A DNA stretch of 64,000 nt from Halalkalibacter alkalisediminis (GCF_028610705.1 NZ_JAQQWT010000001.1:62001-126000); one strand, 5' to 3'; numbered from the stretch's first letter, positions 24,828 through 33,903 are shown. Translations and numbers: made by a program. Notes: generated from the letters alone by a model not told the origin.

Positions 24828-25673
24828 ATGTTTAGTATAAAAATGAAAAGAGCCATTAATTATGTTATTGTTTATGGTATTCTAATTGCCCTAGCGATCA
24901 TTTGTTTATTTCCAGTTTATTTCATTTTCATTGGATCGGTTAACCCTGGGTCGTCATTGCATTCATCTCAAATTTTTCCCAGTCCTGCTGATTGGAATTG
25001 GGGGCATTACAGAGCATTATTCGAAAAACATGATTATGTAACCTGGTATAAAAACACAATGTTTATCGCTGTTTCTAATATGGTTATTTCGACTGTATTT
25101 GGAGTGTTATCTGGTTACGCGTTTTCAAAATTTAGGTTTAAAGGAAAGAAACAAGGCTTAATGGCGATCATTATTTTACAAATGTTCCCAACTATTATGG
25201 GGATGATTGCCATCTATACTTTATTAGGATCTTTTGGTCTTCTAGATACTCATCTTGGTTATATTCTAGTATTAGCTGCAGGAAGTGTTGCGTTTAATAC
25301 TTGGATTGTAAAAGGCTTCTTTGATGGGATACCAAATAGCTTAATGGAAGCAGCTCGAATTGATGGAGCATCAAATACAGAGATCTTTATTAAAATTATG
25401 CTTCCGTTAGCGATGCCAATTATTACTTTTATCGCATTTAATAGTTTTATTGCAGCAAGTATGGACTTTATTATGGCTGAAGTTATTCTTAGATCTAGTA
25501 GCAACTGGACGTTGGCTCAAGGCTTGTTTACATTAGTTTCTGGGCAAGCGAATAACAACTTTACTGTCTTTGCTGCTGGAGCAGTACTAATTTCTATTCC
25601 ACTCATGGTTTTATTCTTTGTCTTCCAACGTTACATTGTTGAAGGAATGACAGCGGGTGCTGAAAAAGGCTAA
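24828..25673 (+). CDS. malG: Maltodextrin ABC permease subunit MalG
   Basis: A 281-residue permease with six membrane segments and the EAA loop in NSLMEAARIDGASNTEIFIKIMLPLAMPI. It is the second half of the maltodextrin channel, starting 6 nt after malF. GGAGA lies about 12 nt before the ATG, a slightly long spacing; translation is probably coupled to malF. The periplasmic-side P-loop region and C-terminal QRYIVEGMTAGAEKG fit MalG/MdxG proteins. Confidence 0.93.
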   Translation: MFSIKMKRAINYVIVYGILIALAIICLFPVYFIFIGSVNPGSSLHSSQIFPSPADWNWGHYRALFEKHDYVTWYKNTMFIAVSNMVISTVFGVLSGYAFSKFRFKGKKQGLMAIIILQMFPTIMGMIAIYTLLGSFGLLDTHLGYILVLAAGSVAFNTWIVKGFFDGIPNSLMEAARIDGASNTEIFIKIMLPLAMPIITFIAFNSFIAASMDFIMAEVILRSSSNWTLAQGLFTLVSGQANNNFTVFAAGAVLISIPLMVLFFVFQRYIVEGMTAGAEKG

Positions 25674-25698
25674 TGGAGATCTAAAGTAGGTGGTAGTG

Positions 25699-25800
25699 TT
25701 GTTTAAAAGGTATAAAGTAATGTCAATTATTTTAATGGTGCTTGCTTTTGGCTTGTTTATCTACTCTGCATTGTTACTTTGGATGGTAACAACGACATAG
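25699..25800 (+). CDS. 33-residue membrane peptide at the end of the malEFG operon
   Basis: A TTG-started frame 25 nt after malG, with GTAGGTGG as ribosome site, encodes a basic N-terminus (FKRYKVM) followed by one hydrophobic helix (SIILMVLAFGLFIYSALLLW) and ends VTTT at TAG 25798. Size, position and single span suggest a small accessory subunit or regulator of the transporter, but I know of no family match. In Bacillus subtilis the equivalent position holds mdxM (yvdJ), a larger membrane protein, so this could be a reduced relative; that is speculation. Confidence 0.55.
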   Translation: MFKRYKVMSIILMVLAFGLFIYSALLLWMVTTT

Positions 25801-25814
25801 ATTAACTTGAAGCA

Positions 25815-25905
25815 ATGGGCTCAGCGCTGCCTCGCAATAGCCAATATATAAGGCTAGAGTCAAATTAGCAGTGAGCAAAGCCCATTTCTTCTTTTTCTAT
25901 TTTCA
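25815..25905 (+). terminator. Branched hairpin/terminator after the malEFG operon
   Basis: AATGGGCT near 25815 pairs with AGCCCATT near 25880; between them TAGCC...GGCTA forms an inner stem. A T-rich stretch (TTTCTTCTTTTTCT) follows. Confidence 0.55.
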
Positions 25906-26022
25906 AATGCGTTCGTGTTGAATCGATTAAACTGGACGTATATTCGTAAAAAATTTGATTGTCTATAAAGTTTGTAAACGCTAAAATAGGAGAATAGAAA
26001 ATACAGGCAGGAGGTGATACCG

Positions 26023-27039
26023 ATGGCGGTCACTATTAAAGATGTCGCTAAACGGGCAAATGTTGCACCGTCGACGGTATCTCGAGTTATTGCAAATAGC
26101 TCACGCATTAGTGAAAAAACAAAAGAACGAGTAAGAGAGGCAATGAAGGAATTAGGCTATCACCCTAATTTTAATGCGAGAAGTTTAGCGAATAAGAGCA
26201 CGAAAACGTTAGGAATTGTCATGCCGAACTCTGCTAAAATTGCTTTTCAAAACCCGTTTTTTCCAGAGGTTATTCGCGGGATTAGTATGAAGGCTTATCA
26301 AGAGGGATATGGTCTTTACTTATCTACTGGACAAACTGAAGAAGAAATCTTAGAAGAAGTAGAACAGATGGTGTACGGTGGAAGAGTAGATGGGATCTTA
26401 CTTCTATACTCAAGAGTGAATGATAAAGTTATGCCTTTTTTAATTGAACAGAACTTTCCTTTTGTATTGATTGGTCGACCTTATAATATAGATGAAGACC
26501 AAGTTACCTATGTAAATAACGATAATTTCAAAGCGGCTAAGACCGTTACAGAATATCTTATGTTACTAGGGCATGAGAGAATTGGATTTATAGGTGGGAA
26601 TTTAAATTTTGTTGTTACAATTGATCATATGAAAGGCTACGAGCAAGCGTTAAGCAATGCTAATATCCCTTTACGAAAAGACTATATTGTACATCATGAA
26701 GAGTTGCAGGAAGGTGGACAAGACGCAGTCATAGAATTGATGTCAATTGAGCAGCGACCAACTGCTCTTATTGTTGCGGATGATATTATGACATTCGGTG
26801 TTTTAAAAATGCTTGCCGATATGAATGTAAAAGTGCCTGGTGATATGTCCATTGTCAGTTTTAATAATGTAATGATATCTGAGTTGTCATCTCCAACGAT
26901 GACAACTGTCGATATCCACATTTATGAATTGGGCTTTGAAGCTACTAAATGCTTAATCGGTAAAATTAATGAGCCTAATTTCAGTGTGAAAAAGGTGATT
27001 GTTCCTCATAAACTAGTTAAAAGAGAATCTTGTAAATAA
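26023..27039 (+). CDS. malR: LacI-family maltose regulator
   Basis: A 338-residue LacI/GalR regulator. The N-terminal helix-turn-helix is VTIKDVAKRANVAPSTVSRVIAN with the hinge helix NARSLANKSTKTLG, followed by a two-lobed sugar-binding domain (GIVMPNSAKIAFQNPFFPEVIRGI; VDGILLLYSR; TALIVADDIMTFGVLKML; TTVDIHIYELGFEA). Position between malG and malL and the shared operators at nplT, malE and malL indicate that it controls maltodextrin use, with maltose or maltodextrin as inducer. The start is ATG 26023 with GGAGG 8 nt upstream; the GTG within the ribosome site is rejected. A cre-like TGTAAACGCTAAAA (25973-25986, one mismatch) precedes it. Confidence 0.88.
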   Translation: MAVTIKDVAKRANVAPSTVSRVIANSSRISEKTKERVREAMKELGYHPNFNARSLANKSTKTLGIVMPNSAKIAFQNPFFPEVIRGISMKAYQEGYGLYLSTGQTEEEILEEVEQMVYGGRVDGILLLYSRVNDKVMPFLIEQNFPFVLIGRPYNIDEDQVTYVNNDNFKAAKTVTEYLMLLGHERIGFIGGNLNFVVTIDHMKGYEQALSNANIPLRKDYIVHHEELQEGGQDAVIELMSIEQRPTALIVADDIMTFGVLKMLADMNVKVPGDMSIVSFNNVMISELSSPTMTTVDIHIYELGFEATKCLIGKINEPNFSVKKVIVPHKLVKRESCK

Positions 27040-27041
27040 TG

Positions 27042-27072
27042 AAGAGGAGCTTAAAGTTGCTCCTCTTTTCTC
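27042..27072 (+). terminator. Terminator after malR
   Basis: AAGAGGAGC (27042-27050) pairs with GCTCCTCTT (27059-27067), followed by TTCTCTTT. Confidence 0.85.
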
Positions 27073-27388
27073 TTTGAATGAAACGTGTGCACAAGAAGTT
27101 ATAAGGGAGTTAGTGGTTGATTGTGCTTTATCATTCAAATCATGAAAGTCTTCGATTCTGATCATGTAGATATAAACAATAAACAGCTTTATTACGGCAA
27201 CTACAACGATGTATAAAATCATGCCGATATTAAAATAGTCACTTTCCGGCCACATGAGGCACGGATATACCGAATCTGAACTTAGGATGTTTACATCGGA
27301 TAAAGGTCTGAAATAGCTTTGTTCTAACAGCTTAACATGTAGCGTACATTTAGAAAATTAGTGGATAAAATTAAGTGATACAAATACT
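27073..27388. other. Intergenic region before the malL operator
   Basis: I see no convincing gene. A minus-strand frame with a hydrophobic stretch overlaps the malR end and its terminator but has no ribosome site. Confidence 0.5.
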
Positions 27389-27404
27389 GCGCAAACGATT
27401 GCGC
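27389..27404. promoter_or_regulatory. MalR-type operator before malL
   Basis: GCGCAAACGATTGCGC has symmetric GCGCAA/TTGCGC arms around ACGA. TATGAT (27417-27422) follows as a likely -10 box, so the operator would cover the -35 area. The same 16 bases occur at 13679-13694. Confidence 0.75.
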
Positions 27405-27452
27405 TAATGATGTAAATATGATATTTTAAGGTTAGACGAGGAGGAAGAAGAT

Positions 27453-29120
27453 ATGGAATATAAATGGTGGAAAGAAGCAGTAGCTTATCAAATTTATCCA
27501 CGTAGCTTTATGGATTCGAATGGAGATGGAATTGGTGATATTCAAGGAATTATTGCGAAGCTAGATTACTTAAAGGATTTAGGAATTGATGTAATTTGGA
27601 TTTGCCCAATTTTCTCTTCACCTAATGATGATAACGGTTACGATATTAGTGATTATAAAGGAATTATGGAAGATTTCGGGACGATGACTGATTTTGATCA
27701 GCTTTTAAAAGAAGTACACAATCGTGGCATGAAACTTATCCTAGATCTAGTGATAAATCATACATCGGATGAACACCCGTGGTTCATAGAGTCACGTTCG
27801 TCTAAGGATAATCCTTATAGAGATTATTATATCTGGCATGATGGAAAGAATGGCCAAGAACCGAACAATTGGGAGTCGATCTTTGGAGGTTCGGCTTGGG
27901 AATATGATGAGAAAACGAAACAATACTTCATGCATGTATTCTCACGTAAGCAACCTGATTTAAACTGGGAAAATTCTGATGTGAGAAAAGACCTTTACGA
28001 CATGGTAAACTGGTGGCTAGATAAGGGAATCGATGGCTTTCGTGTAGATGCAATCTCTCATATTAAAAAGGTAAAAGGATTCCCGGATTTACCGAATCCA
28101 AAGAAGAAGAAATATGTTTCCTCTTTAGATGGACATATGAATCAAGAAGGAATTCAAGTGTTCTTAGATGAATTAAAGCGAGAGACCTTTGATAAATACG
28201 ATATTATGACTGTTGGGGAAGCTAATGGCGTTAAGGTGGAACAGGCAGAGGAATGGGTTGGTGAGAGGAACGGTTGCTTCAATATGATTTTCCAATTTGA
28301 ACATTTAGGTCTTTGGGGAAAAAGTATTGATGGTGGATTAGACCTGGAAGCACTAAAAGAAACATTAACGAGATGGCAAGAGGGACTTGATGGCATTGGA
28401 TGGAATGCTTTATTCCTAGAAAATCATGATCAACCTCGTTCTGTTTCCACCTGGGGAAATGATCAAGAGTACCGAAATCAATCAGCTAAAGCACTTGCGA
28501 CTATGTATTTCCTCATGCAAGGCACTCCTTTTATCTATCAAGGGCAAGAGATTGGCATGACAAATGTACAATTTTCTTCGATTGAGGATTACAATGATGT
28601 TGCTATAAAGAATTTATACCGAAATGAGATTGAAGAGGGTACACCACATGAGGAGATCATGGAAATCATTTGGAAAAACGGACGTGATAATTCACGAACT
28701 CCAATGCAATGGAGTGACCTGGAGAACGCTGGATTTACAAGTGGGACACCATGGTTAAAAATGAATCCTAATTTCACTGAAATTAATGTTCAACAATCGA
28801 TTCAAGACCCAGATTCTATCTACCATTATTATAAAAACTTGATTCAGCTAAGAAAAGAGCAACCAGCACTAATTTATGGTAGCTATGAACTTATATTGAC
28901 AGATCATACTGAAATTTATGCTTATACTAGGACGCTTAATAACGAGAAAATATTAATTATCACCAATCTATTTTCGCAAGAAACAGAATGTGTCTTGCCA
29001 ACCGATATGATAGACTCTTCCTTGACTCTACTTTTGAGTAATTCAGATGTTACGTCAAAGGAAGATAACAAGTATCTTGTTTTAAAACCATATGAAGCTA
29101 GAGTTTACAAAATAAATTAA
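27453..29120 (+). CDS. malL: Oligo-1,6-glucosidase / alpha-glucosidase (GH13)
   Basis: A 555-residue cytoplasmic GH13 enzyme starting WWKEAVAYQIYPRSFMDSNGDGIGDIQGI, the standard opening of oligo-1,6-glucosidases. Catalytic motifs: DLVINHTSDEHPWF, nucleophile Asp in GIDGFRVDAISHI, acid Glu in MTVGEANGV, and FLENHDQPRSVS. It hydrolyses maltose, isomaltose and short branched oligosaccharides after import and debranching. The Val in DLVINHTS separates alpha-1,6-active enzymes from pure maltases with moderate reliability. ATG is preceded by GAGGAGGAAGAAG. It is controlled by the MalR-type operator at 27389. Confidence 0.93.
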   Translation: MEYKWWKEAVAYQIYPRSFMDSNGDGIGDIQGIIAKLDYLKDLGIDVIWICPIFSSPNDDNGYDISDYKGIMEDFGTMTDFDQLLKEVHNRGMKLILDLVINHTSDEHPWFIESRSSKDNPYRDYYIWHDGKNGQEPNNWESIFGGSAWEYDEKTKQYFMHVFSRKQPDLNWENSDVRKDLYDMVNWWLDKGIDGFRVDAISHIKKVKGFPDLPNPKKKKYVSSLDGHMNQEGIQVFLDELKRETFDKYDIMTVGEANGVKVEQAEEWVGERNGCFNMIFQFEHLGLWGKSIDGGLDLEALKETLTRWQEGLDGIGWNALFLENHDQPRSVSTWGNDQEYRNQSAKALATMYFLMQGTPFIYQGQEIGMTNVQFSSIEDYNDVAIKNLYRNEIEEGTPHEEIMEIIWKNGRDNSRTPMQWSDLENAGFTSGTPWLKMNPNFTEINVQQSIQDPDSIYHYYKNLIQLRKEQPALIYGSYELILTDHTEIYAYTRTLNNEKILIITNLFSQETECVLPTDMIDSSLTLLLSNSDVTSKEDNKYLVLKPYEARVYKIN

Positions 29121-29137
29121 TCGAAACATTTGTTGGT

Positions 29138-29172
29138 TAAAACAGTTGGCCTTTCAGGCTAACTGTTTTTAC
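29138..29172 (+). terminator. Terminator after malL
   Basis: AAAACAGTT-GGCCT, loop, AGGCT-AACTGTTTTT forms a strong stem ending in T residues. Confidence 0.85.
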
Positions 29173-29305
29173 TTAATATGTAATTTTTTCTTAAAGAAGC
29201 ATGTAGCAGTGTTAGATGGGGGTGTCCAATATTCCAGTAGAAAAAAGATGTTTTAGTGGACTAATTACAATAATCGTTAGGTGCTAGAGAAGCTAACTTT
29301 GAATT

Positions 29306-29914
29306 TCACTCATAGCAAGGAGTAGTAAACTCTAATACAGCAAACCCTTCCTCATACAAAAGATGAAAGTGTTGCACCTTCTCTACATATTCCTGACTAT
29401 GATTGTATGCGAATAAAGCGGCTTCAAGGTCATTATCAGATGCGCCATGATCAGCTAAGTACTTTGCAGCTGAAAATGCAGCATCGATCATATTGTAAGG
29501 ATCTGCTATTCCGTTTCCAGAAGCGTCCATTCCGTAGCCACCAAACTCTTGAATTAAGTTAACATCTGTAATATCTATGTCGTCTTCAATTTCACCTAAT
29601 GAAGTCCCTGGATATTGCCAGCCTATCCATGTTCTTGGCATAAATTGAAAATGTCCAATAGCCCCTGCATGGCTCACTAATGGTTCCATAGTTGAAAAGA
29701 TGGTTTCAACTCGGTGGACAGCAGCTAATAACTTCCAAGGTATTGAATATTCATCTGCAGCTTTTTTGTAGATGGGAATATAGCAACTTGGAATCGAATG
29801 ATCCTCTATAGTCATGTTTCCTCTATTATTTATATTTGATTCTAGGTTAATTTGAGATTCAAGTATTAATAAGAATATAAAAATAATCGTGCCAATGAAG
29901 AACTTTTTTTTCAT
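29306..29914 (-). CDS. Membrane-anchored lytic transglycosylase (SLT family 2-like)
   Basis: A 202-residue protein with an N-terminal hydrophobic anchor or signal (KKKFFIGTIIFIFLLIL) and a lysozyme-fold domain. Family features are the catalytic Glu in LAAVHRVETIFS, then HAGAIGHFQFMPRTWIGW, YGMDASGNGIADPYNMIDAAFSAAKYLADHG and a closing ALFAYNHSQEYVEKV. Such enzymes cleave the glycan strand of peptidoglycan with anhydro-muramic acid formation. The DP-x-N-x-x-DA motif resembles MltB-like (SLT_2) proteins. The gene is alone on the minus strand between malL and an unknown gene. A role in cell-wall turnover or sporulation is likely but not shown. Confidence 0.85.
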   Translation of the reverse strand: MKKKFFIGTIIFIFLLILESQINLESNINNRGNMTIEDHSIPSCYIPIYKKAADEYSIPWKLLAAVHRVETIFSTMEPLVSHAGAIGHFQFMPRTWIGWQYPGTSLGEIEDDIDITDVNLIQEFGGYGMDASGNGIADPYNMIDAAFSAAKYLADHGASDNDLEAALFAYNHSQEYVEKVQHFHLLYEEGFAVLEFTTPCYE

Positions 29915-30168
29915 GTATTTCTGTCACCTTTCAAAAACCTAACGGACTGTCATTAAATGCCCTTGTCAAAGGAAGATTACCTGAGCTCTGGATTAATCCT
30001 AAAGTCTCTATGAGTAAATGTCAATTAGCTCTTATAAATTGTAAAATAGATTAACAGAGTACAAATGTTTTTCTCAAAATATGATTAGTGAATTGAATTC
30101 TTGAAGATGTTCGTGTATCGTTTAAGTAAGGTCAAAATCGTTGAGAATAACGAATTTCAGGAGGGACT

Positions 30169-30552
30169 ATGTCAACATTACGAACAATAACAGGTTTATG
30201 GAAAAATCATGAAGAAACTAGTGAACAACCGAAATTACCTGGTCTTAAAACCCGCTATTATAAAAAAAGTAGAGAAGCAATGATTGAGAATGTGACAAAA
30301 CTAGTGAACAGCAACAAATTTCCTAATTGGGAGGTTTCTCAAATAGATGCAGAACGTGGAGAAGTCTCGTTAAAGAAACAAGGTGTAGGCTCTTCCATTA
30401 TGGTTGTAACCGTTTTTAAAATTAATCCAATCAAATCAGCAATTGATGTGTACTGTGCGAAACAAGGTTCATTTGGAGACTTTGGTAGTAGCTACAGATT
30501 CATACTAGCCTTTTTGAATGCTCTTGATTCGGAAGTAACACCTGAAGATTAG
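30169..30552 (+). CDS. Conserved cytosolic protein of unknown function
   Basis: A 127-residue soluble protein with no signal or membrane segment. It opens MSTLRTITGLWKNHEE, followed by a basic LKTRYYKKSREAMIENV region and an alternating strand region (WEVSQIDAERGEVSLKKQ, SIMVVTVFKINPIKSAIDVYCAKQG). The strand pattern suggests a small alpha/beta fold. I recall similar 'cytosolic protein' entries in Bacillaceae but cannot name the family. AGGAGGGAC stands before the ATG and a terminator follows, so it is a genuine single-gene unit. No functional hint comes from its neighbours. Confidence 0.75.
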   Translation: MSTLRTITGLWKNHEETSEQPKLPGLKTRYYKKSREAMIENVTKLVNSNKFPNWEVSQIDAERGEVSLKKQGVGSSIMVVTVFKINPIKSAIDVYCAKQGSFGDFGSSYRFILAFLNALDSEVTPED

Positions 30553-30565
30553 GTAACAGGATGGC

Positions 30566-30592
30566 ATGAGTGGATACTCGTGCTTTTTTTTT
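30566..30592 (+). terminator. Terminator after the unknown gene
   Basis: GCATGAGT and ACTCGTGC around GGAT, followed by a run of T residues. Confidence 0.85.
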
Positions 30593-30655
30593 GTGGTCAA
30601 AATAGTGCACCTTTTTAGTCAATCTAGTTAGTATTCAATAGGTAACCGCTTACTT

Positions 30656-30682
30656 TATAATGAAAATATGAAAGCGATTACA
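30656..30682 (+). promoter_or_regulatory. Promoter -10 and perfect cre site of the second sugar locus
   Basis: TATAAT (30656-30661) has a weak TTCAAT 16 nt upstream. TGAAAGCGATTACA (30669-30682) fits the CcpA consensus TGWAANCGNTNWCA at every position and covers the start point, predicting catabolite repression. Confidence 0.8.
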
Positions 30683-30702
30683 TAAAGGGCGGTGAGATAA
30701 AA

Positions 30703-31644
30703 GTGAAAACGGACGTAGATACAAGACCAGTAAAAGTAGATACAGAAGTAAGAAGAGTGACTAAAAATAAAGCTAAGATGAAGAAGATTTTATCATATGC
30801 TGCATTTGTTGGACCAGCACTTATATTTTTCATCGTAATTCAAATTATTCCTTTTATAATGGGTGTCTATTACTCTTTTACATCTTGGAATGGAATTAGT
30901 TCTGCTACGGAATGGGTAGGGTTTGAAAATTATAAACGAATTTTTACAAATGATGAGAGATTCTTTGATTCCTTTCTTTTTACGACAAAATTCATGTTTG
31001 CTGCAGTAGCTATTAGTAATATTATTGGTTTTTCCTTTGCTTTACTTTTAAACTCAGCATTAAAAACAAGGAACCTTCTAAGAACAGCCTTCTTTATTCC
31101 AAATGTAATTGGTGGCTTATTACTAGGGTTTATCTGGCAATTTATTTTTGTAAGAGGTTTCGCAGCAATCGGAGAACTTACAAATCTATCATTTTTTCAA
31201 CAAGCTTGGTTAGGAGATGCAAAAACAGCTTTTTGGGGAATTGTCATTGTATTTGCCTGGCAAATCAGTGGATATATGATGGTCATTTATATTGCTGCCC
31301 TACAAGGTGTAGACACCTCGTTACTAGAAGCAGCAAAAATCGATGGGGCTAACGCATTTACCTCATTAACTAAAATTATTATTCCGTTAATATTGCCAGC
31401 TTTTACAATTTGTTTCTTCTTAACCATTTCAATGGCGTTTAAGATTTTTGATTTGAATCTATCATTGACTGGTGGGGGACCTTTTAACTCAACTCAATCG
31501 GTTGCAATTAACATTTATCAAGAAGCGTTTACAAACAACAATTATGGCTTAGGGTCAGCAAAATCGATTCTATTCTTCGTCATTGTTGCTATCTTTACAA
31601 CGTTGCAAGTCATGATTACTAAGAAGAGGGAGGTTGAGGCGTGA
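30703..31644 (+). CDS. ABC sugar importer permease (MalF/LplB-type)
   Basis: A 313-residue permease with six membrane spans and the EAA loop in SLLEAAKIDGANAFTSLTKIIIPLILP. The N-terminal 30 residues are polar. It forms a heterodimer with the next gene product. Starts at GTG 30703, behind GGGCGGTGAGA. Together with the next two genes it forms a carbohydrate uptake family 1 importer, lacking an ATPase. Substrate unknown; the linked ThuA and Gfo/Idh/MocA genes point to a disaccharide or glycoside. Confidence 0.9.
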   Translation: MKTDVDTRPVKVDTEVRRVTKNKAKMKKILSYAAFVGPALIFFIVIQIIPFIMGVYYSFTSWNGISSATEWVGFENYKRIFTNDERFFDSFLFTTKFMFAAVAISNIIGFSFALLLNSALKTRNLLRTAFFIPNVIGGLLLGFIWQFIFVRGFAAIGELTNLSFFQQAWLGDAKTAFWGIVIVFAWQISGYMMVIYIAALQGVDTSLLEAAKIDGANAFTSLTKIIIPLILPAFTICFFLTISMAFKIFDLNLSLTGGGPFNSTQSVAINIYQEAFTNNNYGLGSAKSILFFVIVAIFTTLQVMITKKREVEA

Positions 31645-32471
31645 TGAATAAGAAATATACAAAAGGAACCTTTGTCCTAGAGATCTTTGCGATACTGATA
31701 GCCCTCATCTTCTTAGTGCCGTTCTACTTTGTAATCGCAAATTCTTTAAAAGGTTTTTCTGAAATATTAATAGATGCTGCTGCGTTACCAACTGAGTGGT
31801 TATTTTCAAATTATGTGAAGGTATGGCAGATTCTTGACTTTCCAAGAGCGTTTTGGAATTCATTGGTTATTACAGTTGCAAGTAATATCGGTCTTGTCAT
31901 TATTAGTTCTATGGCTGCCTGGAAAATGGTTCGAACACCAGGGAGATTCAGTAAAATTTTGTTTGTATTCTTTGTTGCAGCGATGGTTATTCCATTCCAA
32001 ACGGTCATGATTCCTCTAGTGAAATTAGGAGGAATGTTAGGAATCATGAACAGTATTCCTGGAATCATCATCATGTACTTTGGTTTTGGAGTTCCATTAT
32101 CTTTATTTCTTTATCACGGCTTTGTTAAAACGGTACCGGTTGAAGTTGAAGAATCTGCTCGCATTGATGGGTGTACACAATTTGGAGTCTTTTGGAGGAT
32201 AGTCTTCCCGCTTTTAAAACCAATAACCGTAACGGTTGTGATCTTGAATACATTGTGGATTTGGAATGATTACTTGTTACCACTTCTTGTTCTACAGGAT
32301 GCATCTTTACGCACGATTCCGTTAGCTACTAGTTCATTCTTTGCTCAATATACAAAGCAATGGGATATGGGGCTTGCAGCACTTGTGCTAGGGATCACGC
32401 CAGTTGTTATTTTCTTCTTATTTTTGCAAAAGCACATCATTAAGGGGATCGCTTCAGGATCAATCAAATAA
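31644..32471 (+). CDS. ABC sugar importer permease (MalG/MsmG-type)
   Basis: A 275-residue permease, second half of the channel, with the EAA loop in VEVEESARIDGCTQFGVFWRIVFPLLKP. The ATG overlaps the stop of the preceding gene (TGATG), which implies coupled translation; the in-frame GTG three bases earlier is a poorer choice. About six hydrophobic segments are visible. A hairpin follows before the binding-protein gene. This gene order (permeases first, binding protein last) is the reverse of the maltodextrin operon in this window. Confidence 0.9.
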   Translation: MNKKYTKGTFVLEIFAILIALIFLVPFYFVIANSLKGFSEILIDAAALPTEWLFSNYVKVWQILDFPRAFWNSLVITVASNIGLVIISSMAAWKMVRTPGRFSKILFVFFVAAMVIPFQTVMIPLVKLGGMLGIMNSIPGIIIMYFGFGVPLSLFLYHGFVKTVPVEVEESARIDGCTQFGVFWRIVFPLLKPITVTVVILNTLWIWNDYLLPLLVLQDASLRTIPLATSSFFAQYTKQWDMGLAALVLGITPVVIFFLFLQKHIIKGIASGSIK

Positions 32472-32486
32472 CGTATGTTTACAAAT

Positions 32487-32508
32487 TTTGTAGCTATCGC
32501 TACAAAAA
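32487..32508 (+). repeat. Hairpin between permease and binding-protein genes
   Basis: TTTTGTAGC (32487-32495) and GCTACAAAA (32500-32508) are exact inverted repeats around TATC. It may act as an mRNA stabiliser or partial terminator before the highly expressed binding protein. Confidence 0.6.
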
Positions 32509-32556
32509 TTAAAATAGTAAGATAAAAATTAGGGGATTAGAGGAGGACAATTGCAA

Positions 32557-33855
32557 ATGAAGCGTATATTTTTTCTTTGCTTGTCAATGTTGTTAGCAGT
32601 CGGTATTATCGCAGGGTGTTCATCTGACAAAACAGATAACGCTACTGGAGATACTGGAACAGATGGAGATTCAAATGCAGGTGGTAGTGAAGAAGTAGTT
32701 ACATTGAATTTCTTCCAATTTAAAGTAGAGATTGCAGATCAACTTCAAGAAATGTTAAAAGAATTCGAAGCAGAACATCCAAATATCAAGGTGAAACTTG
32801 AAACAGTCGGCGGCGGTGCTGACTATGGAGCTGCATTAAAAGCAAAATTTGCTTCTGGAGAAAAGCCTGATATTTTTAACAATGGTGGTTTTAATGAATT
32901 AGAACTTTGGAAAGAGCATTTAGCCGATCTTTCAAATGAACCATGGGTTGAGAATTTACTACCAATTGGTAAAGTTCCAATGACGGATGAAGATGGGAAG
33001 CTTTATGGAATGCCAGTTAACCTTGAAGGGTATGGCTTTGTTTATAACAAAGAGTTATTCGAGCAAGCTGGAATTACAGAAGCACCAGCAACGATGTCTG
33101 AGTTACAAGCTGCAGTTGAAAAGTTAGAGGAAAATGGCATTACAGCATTTGCTGCTGGATACGCGGAGTGGTGGGTAGTTGGACAACATTTATTAAATAT
33201 TCCATTTGCACAACAAGATGATCCTGTAGCTTTTATTGAGGGATTACATGCAGGAACAGAAACATTTGCAGGCAATAAGCACTTTGAAGATTTCAAACAC
33301 GTGATTGATACAGAAATTAACTTCGGTAACGCAAATCCATTAACAACTGACTATAACACTCAAGTTACTTTATTTGCTTCAGGTGAAACAGCAATTCTTC
33401 AGCAAGGAAACTGGACTGAAAACATGATCTATCAAATTAACCCTGAGATGAACATGGCATTTTTACCAATTCCTTTAAATGATGAAGCTGATGCTAATCG
33501 TATTCCTGTAGGAGTTCCGAATAACTGGGCTATTAACAAAAACTCAGAAAATCTTGAAGAAGCGAAAATTCTTCTAGATTGGATGGTATCTTCTGAAACT
33601 GGTCAACGTTACATGACGGAAGAGTTTGCATTCATTCCAGCGTTTGATAACATCGAACCCGCGGGCTTAGGTGATTTAGGAGAATCGATTCTTGAGTATT
33701 CTGTTAATGAGCAAACGATTCCTTGGACATGGTTCAGGTGGCCAGATGGTGCAAACCAAGATTTTGCAGCTGCTATTCAAGAATACGTTGCAGGCCAAAT
33801 TGAATATGAGCAAGTTCTAGAAAAATTCCAAGCAACTTGGGATAACTTAAAATAA
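32557..33855 (+). CDS. ABC sugar-binding lipoprotein
   Basis: A 432-residue family 1 extracellular binding protein: signal peptide ending IIAGCSS, a Gly/Asp-rich linker, then the two-lobed domain (VTLNFFQFKVEIADQLQEML, FASGEKPDIFNNGG, GMPVNLEGYGFVYNKELFEQAGI, LLDWMVSSETGQRYM). It delivers a carbohydrate to the two permeases upstream. ATG 32557 is chosen, with TTG 32551 as alternative, since AGGAGG (32541-32546) serves either. A hairpin separates it from the histidine kinase gene. The ligand is unknown. Confidence 0.9.
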   Translation: MKRIFFLCLSMLLAVGIIAGCSSDKTDNATGDTGTDGDSNAGGSEEVVTLNFFQFKVEIADQLQEMLKEFEAEHPNIKVKLETVGGGADYGAALKAKFASGEKPDIFNNGGFNELELWKEHLADLSNEPWVENLLPIGKVPMTDEDGKLYGMPVNLEGYGFVYNKELFEQAGITEAPATMSELQAAVEKLEENGITAFAAGYAEWWVVGQHLLNIPFAQQDDPVAFIEGLHAGTETFAGNKHFEDFKHVIDTEINFGNANPLTTDYNTQVTLFASGETAILQQGNWTENMIYQINPEMNMAFLPIPLNDEADANRIPVGVPNNWAINKNSENLEEAKILLDWMVSSETGQRYMTEEFAFIPAFDNIEPAGLGDLGESILEYSVNEQTIPWTWFRWPDGANQDFAAAIQEYVAGQIEYEQVLEKFQATWDNLK

Positions 33856-33869
33856 TAAACAATCTAAAG

Positions 33870-33903
33870 CAGAAAGCATGTCTATACGTAGACGTGCTTT
33901 CTG
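33870..33903 (+). terminator. Hairpin between binding protein and kinase genes
   Basis: CAGAAAGCATGTCTA and TAGACGTGCTTTCTG around TACG. Only a short T-containing sequence follows, so it may allow partial readthrough into the kinase gene. Confidence 0.65.

Noticed and set aside
27013-27255. 80-residue minus-strand frame with a hydrophobic segment after malR
   Set aside because: It has no ribosome site and runs through the malR terminator and the malR 3' end.
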